Origin: Kryptolebias marmoratus
Lineage: Eukaryota > Chordata > Actinopteri > Cyprinodontiformes > Rivulidae
NCBI RefSeq assembly: GCF_001649575.2
Contig: NC_051445.1
Location: forward strand, 10,262,134 to 10,326,133
Reading direction: 5' to 3'
DNA length: 64,000 bases
The notes beneath the pieces are model-generated. The model was not told where the DNA came from. It saw only the letters and a list, made by a program, of their open reading frames with translations, and searched no databases. This document shows, piece by piece, positions 48,290 to 63,960 of this stretch. Every line of letters starts with the position of its first letter. Within the stretch, counting starts at the first letter, position 1. A program made the translations under genes and the position numbers.

Positions 48290-51200
48290 ATGTCGGACAC
48301 TGCCGAGTCCCCAACGGAAACACAAAAAGAAGAGCCGCAGCAAGCGACAGATTCTTCCGCGACCAATGACGACAAGAAAAAAAGTAAGAGAGTGCAATGT
48401 AACTGCGCGTCAGTTGTGAATAATAGTCTTGGGTGTGCGAGAGCTCTTGCTAATGCTAAACGAAACAACTTCCAGTCTGTGACGTGTCAGATAATTGACA
48501 GCAATCTTAGCCAATAGGATTGAAACGTTTCTCTCTTTAACCAATAAACGAAGAGCTTTTGAACACATGATCATTTCTGTTTAGGGAAAAGGCTAAAGCT
48601 ATTGCTAATAGCTAAAAGACAATTTACTTTAATCTGCGTTGAATGTAATTTTAAGTGGATAAAGTGTCATAGCATATCAAATGTATGCCAAAGTTGTACC
48701 TTTACTAACTTTATATTTTTATTTAAAGCTAATATAATACAGTAACGGCCTATAGTGTGCTAAAAAGTGCTAGTAACTCAGAACATCTGAGGCATTAGGG
48801 TTTGTTAGTTAATCTTTGTCACATCATTAATGGCTAATATTATTGATTTATTTCTATGTACGAGAGGCTGTAAGACCTGTAAGTATTTTATTAAGCTATT
48901 TGTTACAATATGCTAAGCAGTTTAATTATACATATGCTGAAAGTAAAAAAAGAAGTCCTTAGGTATGTAAGGTTCAACATATATTCAACATTATCATCTG
49001 TAGACAGCTGTTTGTCATGCTCAAAATAAGGAAAGAACAGGTTTTTGTAAATGCACATGATTGTTTGTAGCTATAAACATCTTTAAGATTACATAACAAA
49101 TACATCTCAAAAAGTATTTCTATTAAATATATGTAAGTGGAGATTTAGGAAGATGTAATATTTTGGCAACGAGCAAGAGTTAATCAGAACATTTCTGTCT
49201 TGACAGCACTGGTCTTTCTTCAAAAGTGATCCAGTAATTATACAGTATAGCCAGTGAAAACAAGCTGTTACAGGTTTTGTTTTTCCTCTGAAGTTATAAA
49301 GTCACGGTGGTGCTTTTCGTGTGAACTCTGTCATCAGTTCAACTTCAAGTTCAGATTTGTCAGACTTCCAGAAGCGGCAGCTGCTTTCACTTTTCTCTGT
49401 GTTGTTTTTTTTTTCTTCTTCTTCTTCTTCTAGTTGACGTGCTGTTGAAGGCAGTGGGAGACACTCCTATCATGAAAACAAAGAAGTGGGCAGTGGACAG
49501 GGGCAGGACGGTGCAGTCCCTAGCTCAGTTCATTTCTCGCTTCCTCAAGTTTGATGCTAATGAACAACTGGTGAGCGCTGTGCTTGTTTTGGGCTCGACG
49601 TTTCCTCAGAATATGCCTGGGATGTGATTGTAATAAAGTTACACTTCATCTCTGTAAAGTCTTTTTATAGGTAACTGTGTCTGTTTTTTGTTTTTCAGTT
49701 CATCTATGTTAACCAGTCTTTTGCACCATCGCCAGATCAAGAAGTAGGAGTCCTGTTTGATGTGAGTTTATACTCAGTTTTAATATTTTATATATGTTTA
49801 AAAAAAAAAGAACATAGTATGATGTCATGTTTACTTTTTAAAGACATAAGTGGCAATAGCTACACATAATTTCCTCAGTTTCTTTTTTAAACATATTGCA
49901 ACAAAAACAGGACAGTAAAAGTATTTCAGTTTTTTTGTCATATTTGTTCAATAAGTGAATCACTGATTTAATTAGCTATTAAAACATTTTCAAGAATGAA
50001 ATGATAGCAAACTGTGAGAAGGTCAGAGAGGGTTTCTACAGGGTCATAAAAAGTCAAAAATCTCCCTTTTAAGCCTAAAAAATGTGTCCAAATTTTCAAT
50101 TTTAGGCCTCAAAATGCATTTAGTTATTCTTCTGCTTCTTCCATCAATCTTTTTTTTTTTTTTTTGATGCGATCTCGGCGTTTATTTGTTCTGTGTGTTG
50201 TAGTCAGGGGTGGAAATTAAAAATTTTGTCCACCAGCCACTATGGCTGGTGGACAAAAATAGAACAAAAATAATTTACCAACAACTTCTTAACTGTGTTT
50301 ATTGCTCTCATCATGGACAACAAGTCCTGTGAATTTGGAGACATTTGTTCTTTTTTTGCAAAAGTTACAAGGGGGGAACCAAATATTTCAGACGTCTGAA
50401 ATAATCGGTTCCCCCTCTAAAACATGGGACAAAAATTGTTTACCAAAAAGTCCTTAACTGTGTTTATTCCTCTCATCATGGACGACAAGTCCTGTGAATT
50501 TGGAGACATTTGTTCTTTTTTTGCAAAAGTTACCAGGGGGGGACCAAATATTTCAGCCGTCTGAAATAATCGGTTCCCCCTCTAAAACACAGGACAAAAA
50601 TAATTTACCAAAAAGTCCTTAACTGTGTTTATTCCTCTGTATTATGATATTATTAGCACATTTTATTTTTAAAAGAATGATGTTTTTTTTAATTAGAAAT
50701 ATTTGCACCTCTAAACAATTCTGTTAATAGAGAATTAGAATAAAAGGCAGTACTTTTTTTTTTTTTTAATTCATCTTGGTCTTAAATTTGAATAAAAACG
50801 GTCCTTAAAATGTCGTAAATTTAACTGAAACCTGCAGAAAACGCTGTGGGTAGTTCACAAAAACGGTGGTGGTCTTATCTGTTTTATTCGTAGGCAGCAG
50901 TCATTCTGCAAGAAGAGAACTAAACTATTTAAAATATCAATTTAAACACCGCTGATGAACGCTGGAAAGGTTATTAAGATGAAACAAATGTGTGTGTGTG
51001 TGTGTGAGGGAGAACAGAAGGAACAAATGATCAACACATCATCTTTACTGTATTAGATTAGTCGATTGGCCTTCTATGAAATATTAAACCAGTAGTTTAG
51101 CAGATCATCTCCAGAATTAGTTTCAGCTCGTTAGTTGACCAGCAGAGGGAGACGGAAACTTCATGTGAGAAAGGTCAGAACCCAGCCGGTGATCACAGAA

Positions 51201-51434
51201 ATCAGGGAGCAGCTGATCATCCTTCCACCTAATTTCTTCAAAATGTCTTATTATTTTTATGTTTCCAGCAAACTAACACGATTTTTAAAATGACTTTGAA
51301 TGACTCAGAACCAACACCCACATGTGACTAATTCCTTGCATCTCTCTCTGGGTTTATTTGTCTCTTTTTTTCAGTGTTTCGGCAGCGATGGCAAACTAGT
51401 TCTCCATTACTGTAAATCTCAAGCCTGGGGTTAA
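48290..51434 (+). CDS. atg12: Autophagy protein ATG12, ubiquitin-like modifier
   Basis: Ubiquitin-like protein joined to ATG5; the conjugate with ATG16L1 promotes LC3 lipidation on autophagosomes. Exons: 48290-48383, 49434-49570, 49699-49761, 51375-51434; all GT-AG, in phase, 117 residues, close to the usual fish length and shorter than the human 140. An acidic Ser/Thr/Glu-rich N-terminal tail with a KKK end leads into [20 protein letters not shown], then [17 protein letters not shown] and [19 protein letters not shown]. The final residue is the Gly used for conjugation, with no extension beyond it, as expected for ATG12. The start is the first ATG after the short shared promoter. A transposon-like block with a 165-bp tandem unit lies in the third intron. 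Confidence 0.97.
48384..49433 (+). other. atg12: First intron of atg12
   Basis: 1.05 kb, AT-rich. It has a CTT-repeat polypyrimidine tract just before the acceptor. Nothing else recognised. Confidence 0.85.
50030..50840. mobile_element. Putative non-autonomous element with internal 165-bp tandem repeats
   Basis: In atg12 intron 3. The ends are loosely inverted: GGGTTTCTACAGGGTCA on the left, and GTTTTCTGCAGGTTTCAG as the reverse complement of the right end, each followed by AT-rich, TTTTAAGCC/TTTTAAGGACC-like text. Inside is a unit repeated with starts at 50275, 50440 and 50605 (period 165, last copy partial), containing TTACCA, CTTAACTGTGTTTATT and GGACAACAAGTCCTGTGAA or its variant. Strong hairpins lie at 50225-50257, 50371-50416 and 50536-50580. 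No coding frame. Confidence 0.55.
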
Positions 51435-51547
51435 TCACCTTCTCTTTAATTCATCCCGTAAACTTAAATGTTTGTTTTTTTTCACCCTCCTGTTTGTATT
51501 TGCTTTCTTTGAGTTTTTTTTTTTTTTTTTAATGTACACGCGCTGTA

Positions 51548-51553
51548 AATAAA
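51548..51553 (+). terminator. atg12: Polyadenylation signal, atg12
   Basis: AATAAA 114 bases after the atg12 stop, followed by GT-rich sequence (TCTGTGTTCC). Confidence 0.7.
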
Positions 51554-53790
51554 CGATCCTAAAGATTAGTCTGTGTTCCTCTTAGTTTCTTTGGAAGCAT
51601 ATGTTGCCCCTTTTTTTTTTTTAAATTAAAAACCAAAGCGGGCTCAGGTTCCCGGCCGCTTCAGACTGATTCTTTTAGTGCAGCCCGAGGAGGAGACACC
51701 TCTGAAATTGGACAAACAGGAAGCGAGGGGGCACTGCGGTAACAGATGGACTCGGAGGGATTACATGATTCAGGATGGGTGATGTGACATGAATTCCCAA
51801 GAAAGACGGGAAAGCGAGTAGATTTGCGTGGAGACGGACACTTTGTTCCTCCGGTCCGCTCATCCAGACTTCATCCAGCGATTGGCCTGCGGGATTACAG
51901 GGGGAGAGGTAAGGACTGATGTCCGTCCAGGAGGAGGAGGAGGAGGAAACGGGAGACAGGCAGAGGATGCAGATGAGGAGTGTGCTGTTGTAGACTTTAA
52001 TGATGGAGGAGTTCAGCTTCACTTCTTAAGGGGCTTCTTGATTTAACAAGGCAGAAGACTGCAAGGAGTGGCAGCTATTAATATTTCTACAACAGGCTAC
52101 TTTGTTTCACATAATACTGCAAAAATAAGACTCTTTGGTAGGTATCTCCTGTCAATTATTGGTAAAATTGACTTTTAATGATCAGTAAATCGTGTAACTT
52201 CTTGAATGCGAGGCTTGCTTTTCTTTGTCATCTTTAATCGTTAAGAGCTTGTTTTTGTCAGGATGTTTAAACAATGCATACATGAGTGCTTTAACCTTAG
52301 AGACAAAATGGGGAGAAGAAGTTGTGTCCTAAAAACATGACATTTACTGCATTTTACCTCCAGAGCTCTGATGAATGAAGCTGAACTGAGTGAATGTGTC
52401 CTCTTTTCAACGCAATGTGAAATTTGCTGAGGCGTCAACAAGTTTAAAAAGTATTCAACTTCAGCTGAGGGGAGAAAAAATTCATTTTTTTCCCCTTAAG
52501 TTTATTATTTGGTTATAAATCTTGACTAGAGCCTGTTTATTCCGTTCACAATACTGAAGAGTAACGCTTTTAATTTAGGGGAGATGATGGCGTTAATGTA
52601 AAGATTAAACTGGTTAAATTGAAGCAATTTTCCAATAAAAACAGAAGTCTGGTATAAAAAAAATTAAACAGAAATATGCAACATTTGGGGTAATGAAGCG
52701 AAGTAAAAGGAGTAAACTGAAGCAAAGTTTGCCTTTAAAACAGCACAAGTTTCTCAAAAGTACAACCGTTTTTTTAAGGGTAATTAGCCAATTGTTATAA
52801 GTTCATTTATTTGTTTGTTTGTTTCCTCCATTATTCTTGTTGTCTTTCAGGGTCTGTGGGCTGACAGTGAGGCGATGCTTGACAGACAGCACGGTCAGAT
52901 TGCACTTCACACTAAAATACAACGAACACACACAGATTAGAGCAGATTTCCAGGGATTATCAGTAAAAGTAAAATCCATTTAAATCTGTGGCTCGTCTTG
53001 AAAGCACCAAATATAAAAAAGAAATACTTTGTTTCGGGGTCTCGTCCGACTCTTCACATCCGGCAGGGAGGTTCCCTGTAAGGAGCCATCCCCGGGATGG
53101 AGTGTGACAGTCAGGAAGCACAATGGTATTAGTCAGGGTCAGATGACTTAACCTTCCATAAAGCCGACTTATTAACAGCTGGAGGATGTTTTTGACCTCA
53201 GGTAGAGACTGAAAGAACATTTATAAAGTTTGATGTGGCCACATGGCCTCCGTGTGCTTCAGACAAGCGTTTGTTTCCTCTTTCTGTCACACGATGAACC
53301 GTTTTAAGGATGTTCTTTATCTCATCCTTACAACTTTTACTCTATTTCATTAAAAGCCCTTCGCCTTTTTGATGCTGCGCAGTCACAGGTGTAGTCCAAA
53401 CACAGAAAAAGAGGGTTACACAGAGTTAAGAGTCAGGGGATTCATGGACAGTCAGTTCCCACGAGGATCCATTCAACACACTGACATCCTCCTGGTCTTT
53501 CCCACCGCACAAACTTCAACCACTTAAATCCCCTCCTCATCATCTTATCCTACTTTCTCTTCTTCTTTTTTAATCCCTCTGATGTTACAGTGTTGCTCTG
53601 TCGGTTGTGTCATCTCTCCCCCCCGCTGTTACGTCAGCGCTTCCTGTTAAAAGTCACCAACGGATCTGCCTCAACCTGTCAGCCACGTCCCTGGCTGCAG
53701 TCCTTTCCTCTGTCCTGCTCGCCTTAGACTTCCACGTCCTTCTGTCCTCTGCCTGGCTCCCCTCGTTGCCATCCTCCCCTCGCCGTGGCC
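51554..53790. other. Intergenic region between atg12 and the GSG1L-like gene
   Basis: 2.2 kb without a supported coding exon. It presumably holds the promoter and 5' UTR of the GSG1L-like gene. A GAGGAGGAGG tract lies at about 51930-51946, and an acceptor-like TTCAG at 52851 precedes text with no recognisable coding match. Confidence 0.5.
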
Positions 53791-57915
<4,125 letters not shown>

Positions 57916-58160
57916 GTGATGGATCAACTAAAAAGACTAAAAAAAAACTGATTAAGGACCACATCACTGCTCTGATGAAGGACCCTGTTTTAGTTTGACT
58001 TTATTTTGACTTCCTGTCTGCTTGGGATGCAGCTCATTGTGGGCAAAGGTCAGTGAAATGAACACATATCAAAATGTTCAGATGATTATGTATGCTTAGG
58101 TGTCATTAGCTTACAAATCTGCATGTCTTCTGCATATGTTTCTGTGCCTAATGGGGAAAA

Positions 58161-58166
58161 AATAAA
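58161..58166 (+). terminator. gsg1l2: Polyadenylation signal, GSG1L-like gene
   Basis: AATAAA about 245 bases after the stop codon. Confidence 0.6.
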
Positions 58167-59029
58167 TGTATATTTCTATATGGAAATGCAGCTGTTGTCT
58201 TCAAGGGGAACTCACGTCTTAGTTTTGTCAGAATATTATTATTATTATTATTTTTTGAATATATCTGAACGCGTTTAAACCGGAAGGTCCAGCAAATAGC
58301 TGCGGTTTCCCTGCGAAGAAGCACAGACGAACCCCGTCGAGATAAAATGATTACAGAGATTTTGGAAAGTCTGCTCTCTCATGTTGAACAGAAGATTATG
58401 AGTAAAGCGCTAATCCCGAGCTGGATGGGAAGGAGGAGGCGAGGAGAGGAGAGACGCTCGGGGTGGGGGTCAGAATGAAAGTTGGAAAGAAAACCTGGCA
58501 GCAAACTGCTGCGCGCACACGCTTTAACATCTGCATCATGAAAAAAATGTGTCTCTGTCAGGGAAATGAATATTAAAGAATGTGCTTTAAATATTAAACA
58601 AAAGATTATGACTGGAAAAAAAAGAGATTTTCCTGCTGCGTTTGCACCTCCCGTCCCGTCCGGCTTTACTTTTTTTTTGGTGAGAAAAGTAGAGATTTTT
58701 ACAAAACTTTCCAAAGCAGAGATTTCTTTTTTAATTTTTTTATTTTTAGACTTAATTTTCGATGCATTTGTGTGGACTCAAGATACCAAACTTTTAAGAA
58801 ACGATGACGTAGCAGCACCAAACATGCGCTTTGAGTCCTAAAAACCAAAACAACAATGAGGCTGTTTTTAACCAATAATTGTGTCTTTCTCACTTTACCC
58901 TAAATGGTTTACTATTAAACTTAGAATATGTGCTGAAATAATTAACAACTGGGAGGAAATTGAAAACAATACAAAAAAAAAGTTCTTTCTTTATATTTTT
59001 GTAGTTTGTTAACATTATCGCCACAGTAT

Positions 59030-59607
59030 CTGCATTTCAGTGTTTTTGTTAGAACTGGAAGTAAAGTTCTGTGGAAAGGTTACAAACAAATAAGATTTAA
59101 TCTGTTTGAAAGACCTCAGTTTGGAGAAATAATAGCTTAATTGTGACCAGATTAACAGAACCAAGCTGGATTGTTGCTCCAATCTCAAACATTTCATAGT
59201 ATTCACACAAATGTCCTTTTTATATATCTTACTGCTAGTTGTGTTTCGTAGTTATTTACAGGGAATTTTATGGTTGCAAATGTAGCAAATAGCAACAGTA
59301 GAAGCTAGCTGTAGCATTTCCTGTGGAGTTTGGGGCACTTTTGTCAGGTATAGCCTTATTTTTCTGCTACAATCGCCACATAATATGGAAATATGTGATA
59401 TTTAGAGCAGTGAAAAGGTTTATAAACAGGTGTTTGTGTTCACCTCTATGATATTTGAGAGAATGGAGTTGTTTTAGGATGGCAACAGCCCACTTTGGTC
59501 TCTGTCAATTCGATCAGAATTAAATATCTCCGAATTGAGACCGTTAAAAGAGCCATCTGCAACAGGTAAGATACTCCTTTGTGATCTTTCCACAAAAACC
59601 CCACTTC
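59030..59607. repeat. Palindromic long-armed MITE, copy 3
   Basis: Left arm has TCTGTGGAAAGGTTACAAAC and GACCTCAGTTTGGAGAAATA. The reverse complement of the right arm has TTTTGAAGTGGGG, TGTGGAAAGATCACAAA, TATCTTACCTGTTGCAGATG and GTCTCAATTCGGAGATA. The left arm has lost part of the TTACCTG core. Confidence 0.7.
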
Positions 59608-59792
59608 AAAAGATCCAAATTCTCTAGGTGACACTTTGGAGATAATCCTGGGTTCACTGCTTTGCTGATTTAACAGAGAACTTTTTCTGTTCACCACAAC
59701 CATTCGAGTTTAAAGTTAGCCTCTGGGTCAAAGGGGAATTGAGAAAGATAAATAAATAGATTTCCAAACTACAGATATGAGAAAGCCTTTAA

Positions 59793-59809
59793 TTTATTGT
59801 TCCTTTATT
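59793..59809 (-). terminator. Polyadenylation signals, recoverin gene
   Basis: Two AATAAA hexamers on the - strand (59804-59809 and 59793-59798), about 455 bases beyond the stop codon. An earlier hexamer at 60260-60265 overlaps the stop itself. Confidence 0.5.
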
Positions 59810-60260
59810 GTTCCGTGAATGAATCACAACACTCGAGAGCTACAAACTCGATCCAAATCATTCAAAACTCTGTGAAAAAAAAACAAACTAAAACAAGCTA
59901 GACCCAATTTTTTTAATATGTTTAAAAATTAGCAATATATCCGACAGCGTAATATTAGCTCTTTTATTTTCCATTTGTTTTCATGTAGTTACACAAATGT
60001 TGATTTTTTATTTTTTTGGCTGCGATTGCTATTTCAAACAATTGCCCGCTATTCGACATAAATTTGTTCACAAACAGTCAAACAAAGTTAAAAACTTACT
60101 GAGAACTTGGTTGCAACCACGACAGTGGAAGGATAACGTATTTACATGGTGGAGTGAGTGACTCAAAGGAAGAGATGAGTGTCCGAGCGCGACTGGGGGG
60201 GGAGGAAGAAGACGAATAGAAATTTTGTGAAAAAGAATGGGGCGATAGCAGTGAAGGACT

Positions 60261-62585
60261 TTATTGTTTCATTGGTTCGTACTGAATGAGACGCATTGCG
60301 TTCTCATTTTCAATCACTCCTGTGATGAACTCTCCTTCAGCCAGCCGCTCTGTGGAGGAAAAGCAGAATAAAAGGTTTTTATTGTGAAGAAAACAAAAGG
60401 AGGAAGGAGATATAAAAGTGTTTGTGGCAAAAGACTGGTCAGAGTTATTTTAATGATAGGTCAAACTGTTTATTTCGAGCTCCTCGGGGAAGTTGTTATA
60501 GAAGACAACAAGAATTTACTGAAGCAATTAAAGCCCGAGGGGTAGAGCGTGCGGTGCCTCTTACCATTGTCCTTCTTGTCGAAGAAAGCCCACAGCTTGT
60601 TGGCTCTCTTCTCGGGTGTGTTCTCATCCTCTGGTAGCTTCTTCTGCTCGTCCTCGGGGATCAGCTTAAATATGGCCTGAGGAGGGGGAGGGAGGGGGAG
60701 GACACAGATGAACATTTATCCCACTCAGCTACATCGAGCGGCTGCCGAACGTCAGGACGGAAATGTGCCCGACAGGAGGAAACTCGACGACTTCTCGGGC
60801 CCGTTTGTGTGTCCGTGAACGTTAACGCCTCGCACCTTCATCTCCAGAGTTTATTTTCTTTATTTGTGACCACAGAACGTGTTCACGGGCCTGCGTGTCA
60901 GTTTTCAGAGGTCTGCGGTGAGCCGTTTCAAATCCAGAGGGTCGTAAGTGACTGAAAGGCTGTGCACTTCAAGTTCGGGCCTTTAAGACCGTGTCCCACT
61001 TAGAGAGGATGCACTTATCTCCCACATTTAAGACACCTAGATTAACGTGGATTAGTGCCATGACTCAAGCCGCGGGCCAAAAGCTGAGATGTCAACTCTT
61101 CTTTTTTCTGCGCTTGCCCTTCCCTTACCCCGCTGATCCCGCAGTCCGCATCGTTCAGAGAGTTGGGCATGGTTACATATAGATAATCTTGTTAATCACT
61201 TCTACACAACAAGGTTGTAGGGTTGCGGTTATAAACATAAAACGAAGCGGTGCCAAGCAGCTGCTCAACCTTAAATAAAGCATCCTTTATTTAGTCCGCC
61301 CGTCAGAGCCTTCCTCTTTTTTTATTTCCTGCGTCGAGTCCACATCTTGAACACATCAAACTTGTAAATAACACTCTGTAAACAACGTAGGAAACCATTT
61401 CTGTTCATTCATTTGTTTTTTCTAACCATGTGTTTTACAAATAATTAAAAAAAATAATACGGTTTAAGTTTAATTTTAATTTTATTTTGCAAAAGGCCGT
61501 TTAAAGTTTAGTGCTGATTTTGCTAATGTTCTCTAAAATGCCGACATTTCACACAGCGAGTGTAAACGCAGCACTTCTGGACCCCGGCCAGTTGGCCAGG
61601 AAACCAATCCCATTACAATTCAAGCTGGATTCTCGGCTGATCTTCCTAACCCTCTTACAAACCTTCATTATTTGTCTTAAAACAGAACGCAGGGACGTTG
61701 GGAGCCCGCAGGTACGAAAAAGCATGGCTCGCCTCCATCGAAGTGCGACGCACGCCTTCAGGGCACCGGGAGGAGACTGAAAAGTGATGGAGTCCGGTAA
61801 CGGTGGGATTCAAAAAGCATCCTTGGTATAAATACGGACCGCCTATTCTCCCTGACAGCTAAACCCATAATCACGAAGATTATCAGGAGGTCAAACCGAG
61901 CAGCTAATTGGACTGACAATCACGACTGAGACCTACATACCATTAGAAGGATTGACGAGTGCCACAAGACAGCAATAAACTTAAGATAAACCGAACAGAA
62001 GACCCGATAAGACTAACAGAAAAATCTGACTGTGTAATGAGAAGAAAATTGAACAAATCTGTACTTAAAACAACCTGAAAAAGTTATATTAATACGAGGA
62101 CGAACATCGTTAGTTCTCGTCGTATTCACACATATGAAACAGGTTATTGTTTCTGATTTCTGTCTCGCCAGAACAGATTTAGGCGCCGCCTGACGAATCG
62201 CCCTCACCTGGCAGATCTCCTTCACTTCTGACTTGTTGATGTATCCGTTCTTGTCCACGTCGAACAGCGAGAAGGCCCACTCCAGCTTCCTGGTCGTCTT
62301 CCCGCTGGAGGTCATGTGCAGGGCTATGATGTACTCCTTGAAGTCCAACGTGCCGTCGTCGTTGGTGTCGAAGGAGCGGAACACGTGCCGAGCGTAGCTC
62401 TTGGCGTCAGCCTCGGGGAAGAAGCGGGCGTAGATCTCCTCGAACTCCTCTGGCGTGATGCGTCCCGTGGGACACTGCTTCTGGAAGTTCTCGTACCACT
62501 GGCAGATTTCAGTCTCGCTAAACTTGGTGCTAAGCTTCAGGTCCTCCAGGATCTCCTTCGATAGCGCGCTGGTGGTGTTTCCCAT
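60261..62585 (-). CDS. rcvrn: Recoverin/visinin-type neuronal calcium sensor
   Basis: Photoreceptor calcium sensor that inhibits rhodopsin/opsin kinase in its Ca-bound, membrane-bound state. Exons in order: 62208-62585, 60565-60676, 60261-60349; in phase, 192 residues. The ATG has a good context (ACCGCC before ATGG). MGNTTSALSK is an N-myristoylation site. EF1 is degenerate with the conserved CPTGR (Cys at about residue 38). EF2 (DTNDDGTLDFKE) and EF3 (DVDKNGYINKSE) look functional; EF4 is degenerate (DKKDNERLAEGE). It lacks the Lys-rich recoverin tail and ends LIQYEPMKQ. RHVFRSFDTNDDGTLDF and AEGEFITGV resemble visinin, the cone-type paralogue, as much as rod recoverin, so the exact paralogue is open. 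The neighbouring GSG1L-like gene matches the human GSG1L2-RCVRN arrangement. Confidence 0.93.
60677..62207 (-). other. First coding-region intron of the recoverin gene
   Basis: 1.5 kb between the two EF-hand exons. It holds no additional exon or repeat that I recognise. Confidence 0.85.
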
Positions 62586-62880
62586 GGCGGTTGCCTTGTA
62601 GATGCTGTGTCAAACTTCCTGAGTCCTTCGGACGCTTTCGTCTTTACCTCCCCCTAAAAAATTATTTCTATGGTCTTTTATGCTCTCAGATTTTTGGATG
62701 TAAAAGCACAAACGGACCCTGAAAGAGGCAGACATCATATTGCATATATCAAAGCTTGAAACGATTTCGCAACTAGCAACGTATGCCTGATGAAAGCTGC
62801 GGAGGAAATCTTACCTGTGTGTTGTGTGGGCAGGTAATGGCTGCAGGACTGAGTGTTTATCTCAGCTGTCAGACAGCGAG
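62586..62880 (-). promoter_or_regulatory. 5' UTR and possible upstream exon of the recoverin gene
   Basis: On the - strand a consensus donor ACACAG/GTAAGA lies at about 62815, suggesting a non-coding first exon from about 62816 upwards spliced to the ATG exon. I saw no clear TATA box and no perfect CRX/OTX (TAATCC) site nearby. Confidence 0.4.
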
Positions 62881-63714
62881 GGATAAGGAGGGTAATGGGA
62901 AACACCCCTACAGGAGGTGACTGGGTTAATTCTGTTAATGCAGGATTTAAGGGTGGATGAGTGTTGGACTAAAACGAACCCCCGTTTCTTCTCTGTTACG
63001 TGTGGAGATCTCGAAAGTTCCACACTATCCGTAGTAGCTCGCCGTCATGCCAAGTGGTGCTGCGGCCCGGGAAAGCGGCCCTGATGGTGTTTTGTCTCGG
63101 CGTTCGAACAAAAACTTGGAGGTTTCATCTTCTGCGGGGACATAATATCATTAAAAGATTTAGAGAATCGGAATGGGACTTTACCAAACGAGAGACGACG
63201 CTGAATAGCAGCGTTTTTTTTTCGGTTTTCAGGCAGCTCTGGCTTTCACAGCGTGGACACACTCCTGAGAGTTTTGCTGCCTCATCGAATGAAAGTAAAA
63301 GCTTTACTTTGCAAAGAAAAAGGTATAAAGTGTAAAAACTAAACCCGGAACCGCTGCTGTCCTCTCCGAGCTGTTAAGACAACTGAAATGAGGTGGAAAC
63401 ATTGTCTTTTTGTTTCACATATGAACATTTTATTATTTTTTTTAATGTAATAAAATTAGTCCTCTGTACTGAACACAGTTCTTTGTTCATGTGGAGGTAA
63501 ATTAAAGCATTACGACACGTCTTGTATTTTAAAAAAGAGCATTTGAGAGCAGTGTCTGCTGCCATCAGATGACGTATTTTGTTGAGAAAGCCTTGGTGAC
63601 AATCCCAAACCACATTTTGCTTTAATTATGACGGCAGCGCTGTGTGCTAACAGGTCAGGTCAGGTGCTAAACTGACCTGCCTGTGGTTCAGATCCGTCTC
63701 ACATCAAAATCCTT

Positions 63715-63960
63715 CATGTTCAAAATGGCTGCCACAGCTGATTAACCCCAGAAAACACAAGAAATGCTGGAACTCAGACAGTTTTACAGATATTGAGCTA
63801 AAATTTGATGTGGTAGTAGCTGAGAGTCATCTTAAACACATACTCTGAGCTCTGATAGACTATGTGAGAGTTTTGTTTAAAAGTGTGGCATGCAAGGCGG
63901 TAAACCGTACGCATTTCCTCAAAGAATGAAAAAAAGTGTTTCCCACCTTAAAGTTTTAAA
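63715..63960 (-). repeat. Dispersed repeat A, reverse orientation
   Basis: Contains AAATGGCTGCCACAGCTGATT, CAGACAGTTTTACAGATATT, GAGCTAAAATTTGATGTGG and TAGTAGCTGAGAGTCAT, the mirror image of the units at 22040-22860. The terminal CTAACAG end is not seen. Confidence 0.65.

Larger units (their letters stand above)
57916..60260. other. Convergent region between the GSG1L-like gene and recoverin gene
   Basis: 3' UTR of the GSG1L-like gene up to about 58190, then AT-rich DNA with a palindromic MITE (59030-59607), then the probable 3' UTR of the recoverin gene (AATAAA on - at 59793-59798 and 59804-59809). No coding exon seen. Confidence 0.5.

Noticed and set aside
53785..53790. Two-codon longer start for the GSG1L-like protein
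   Set aside because: The upstream codon is GTG; the ATG at 53791 is the normal start.
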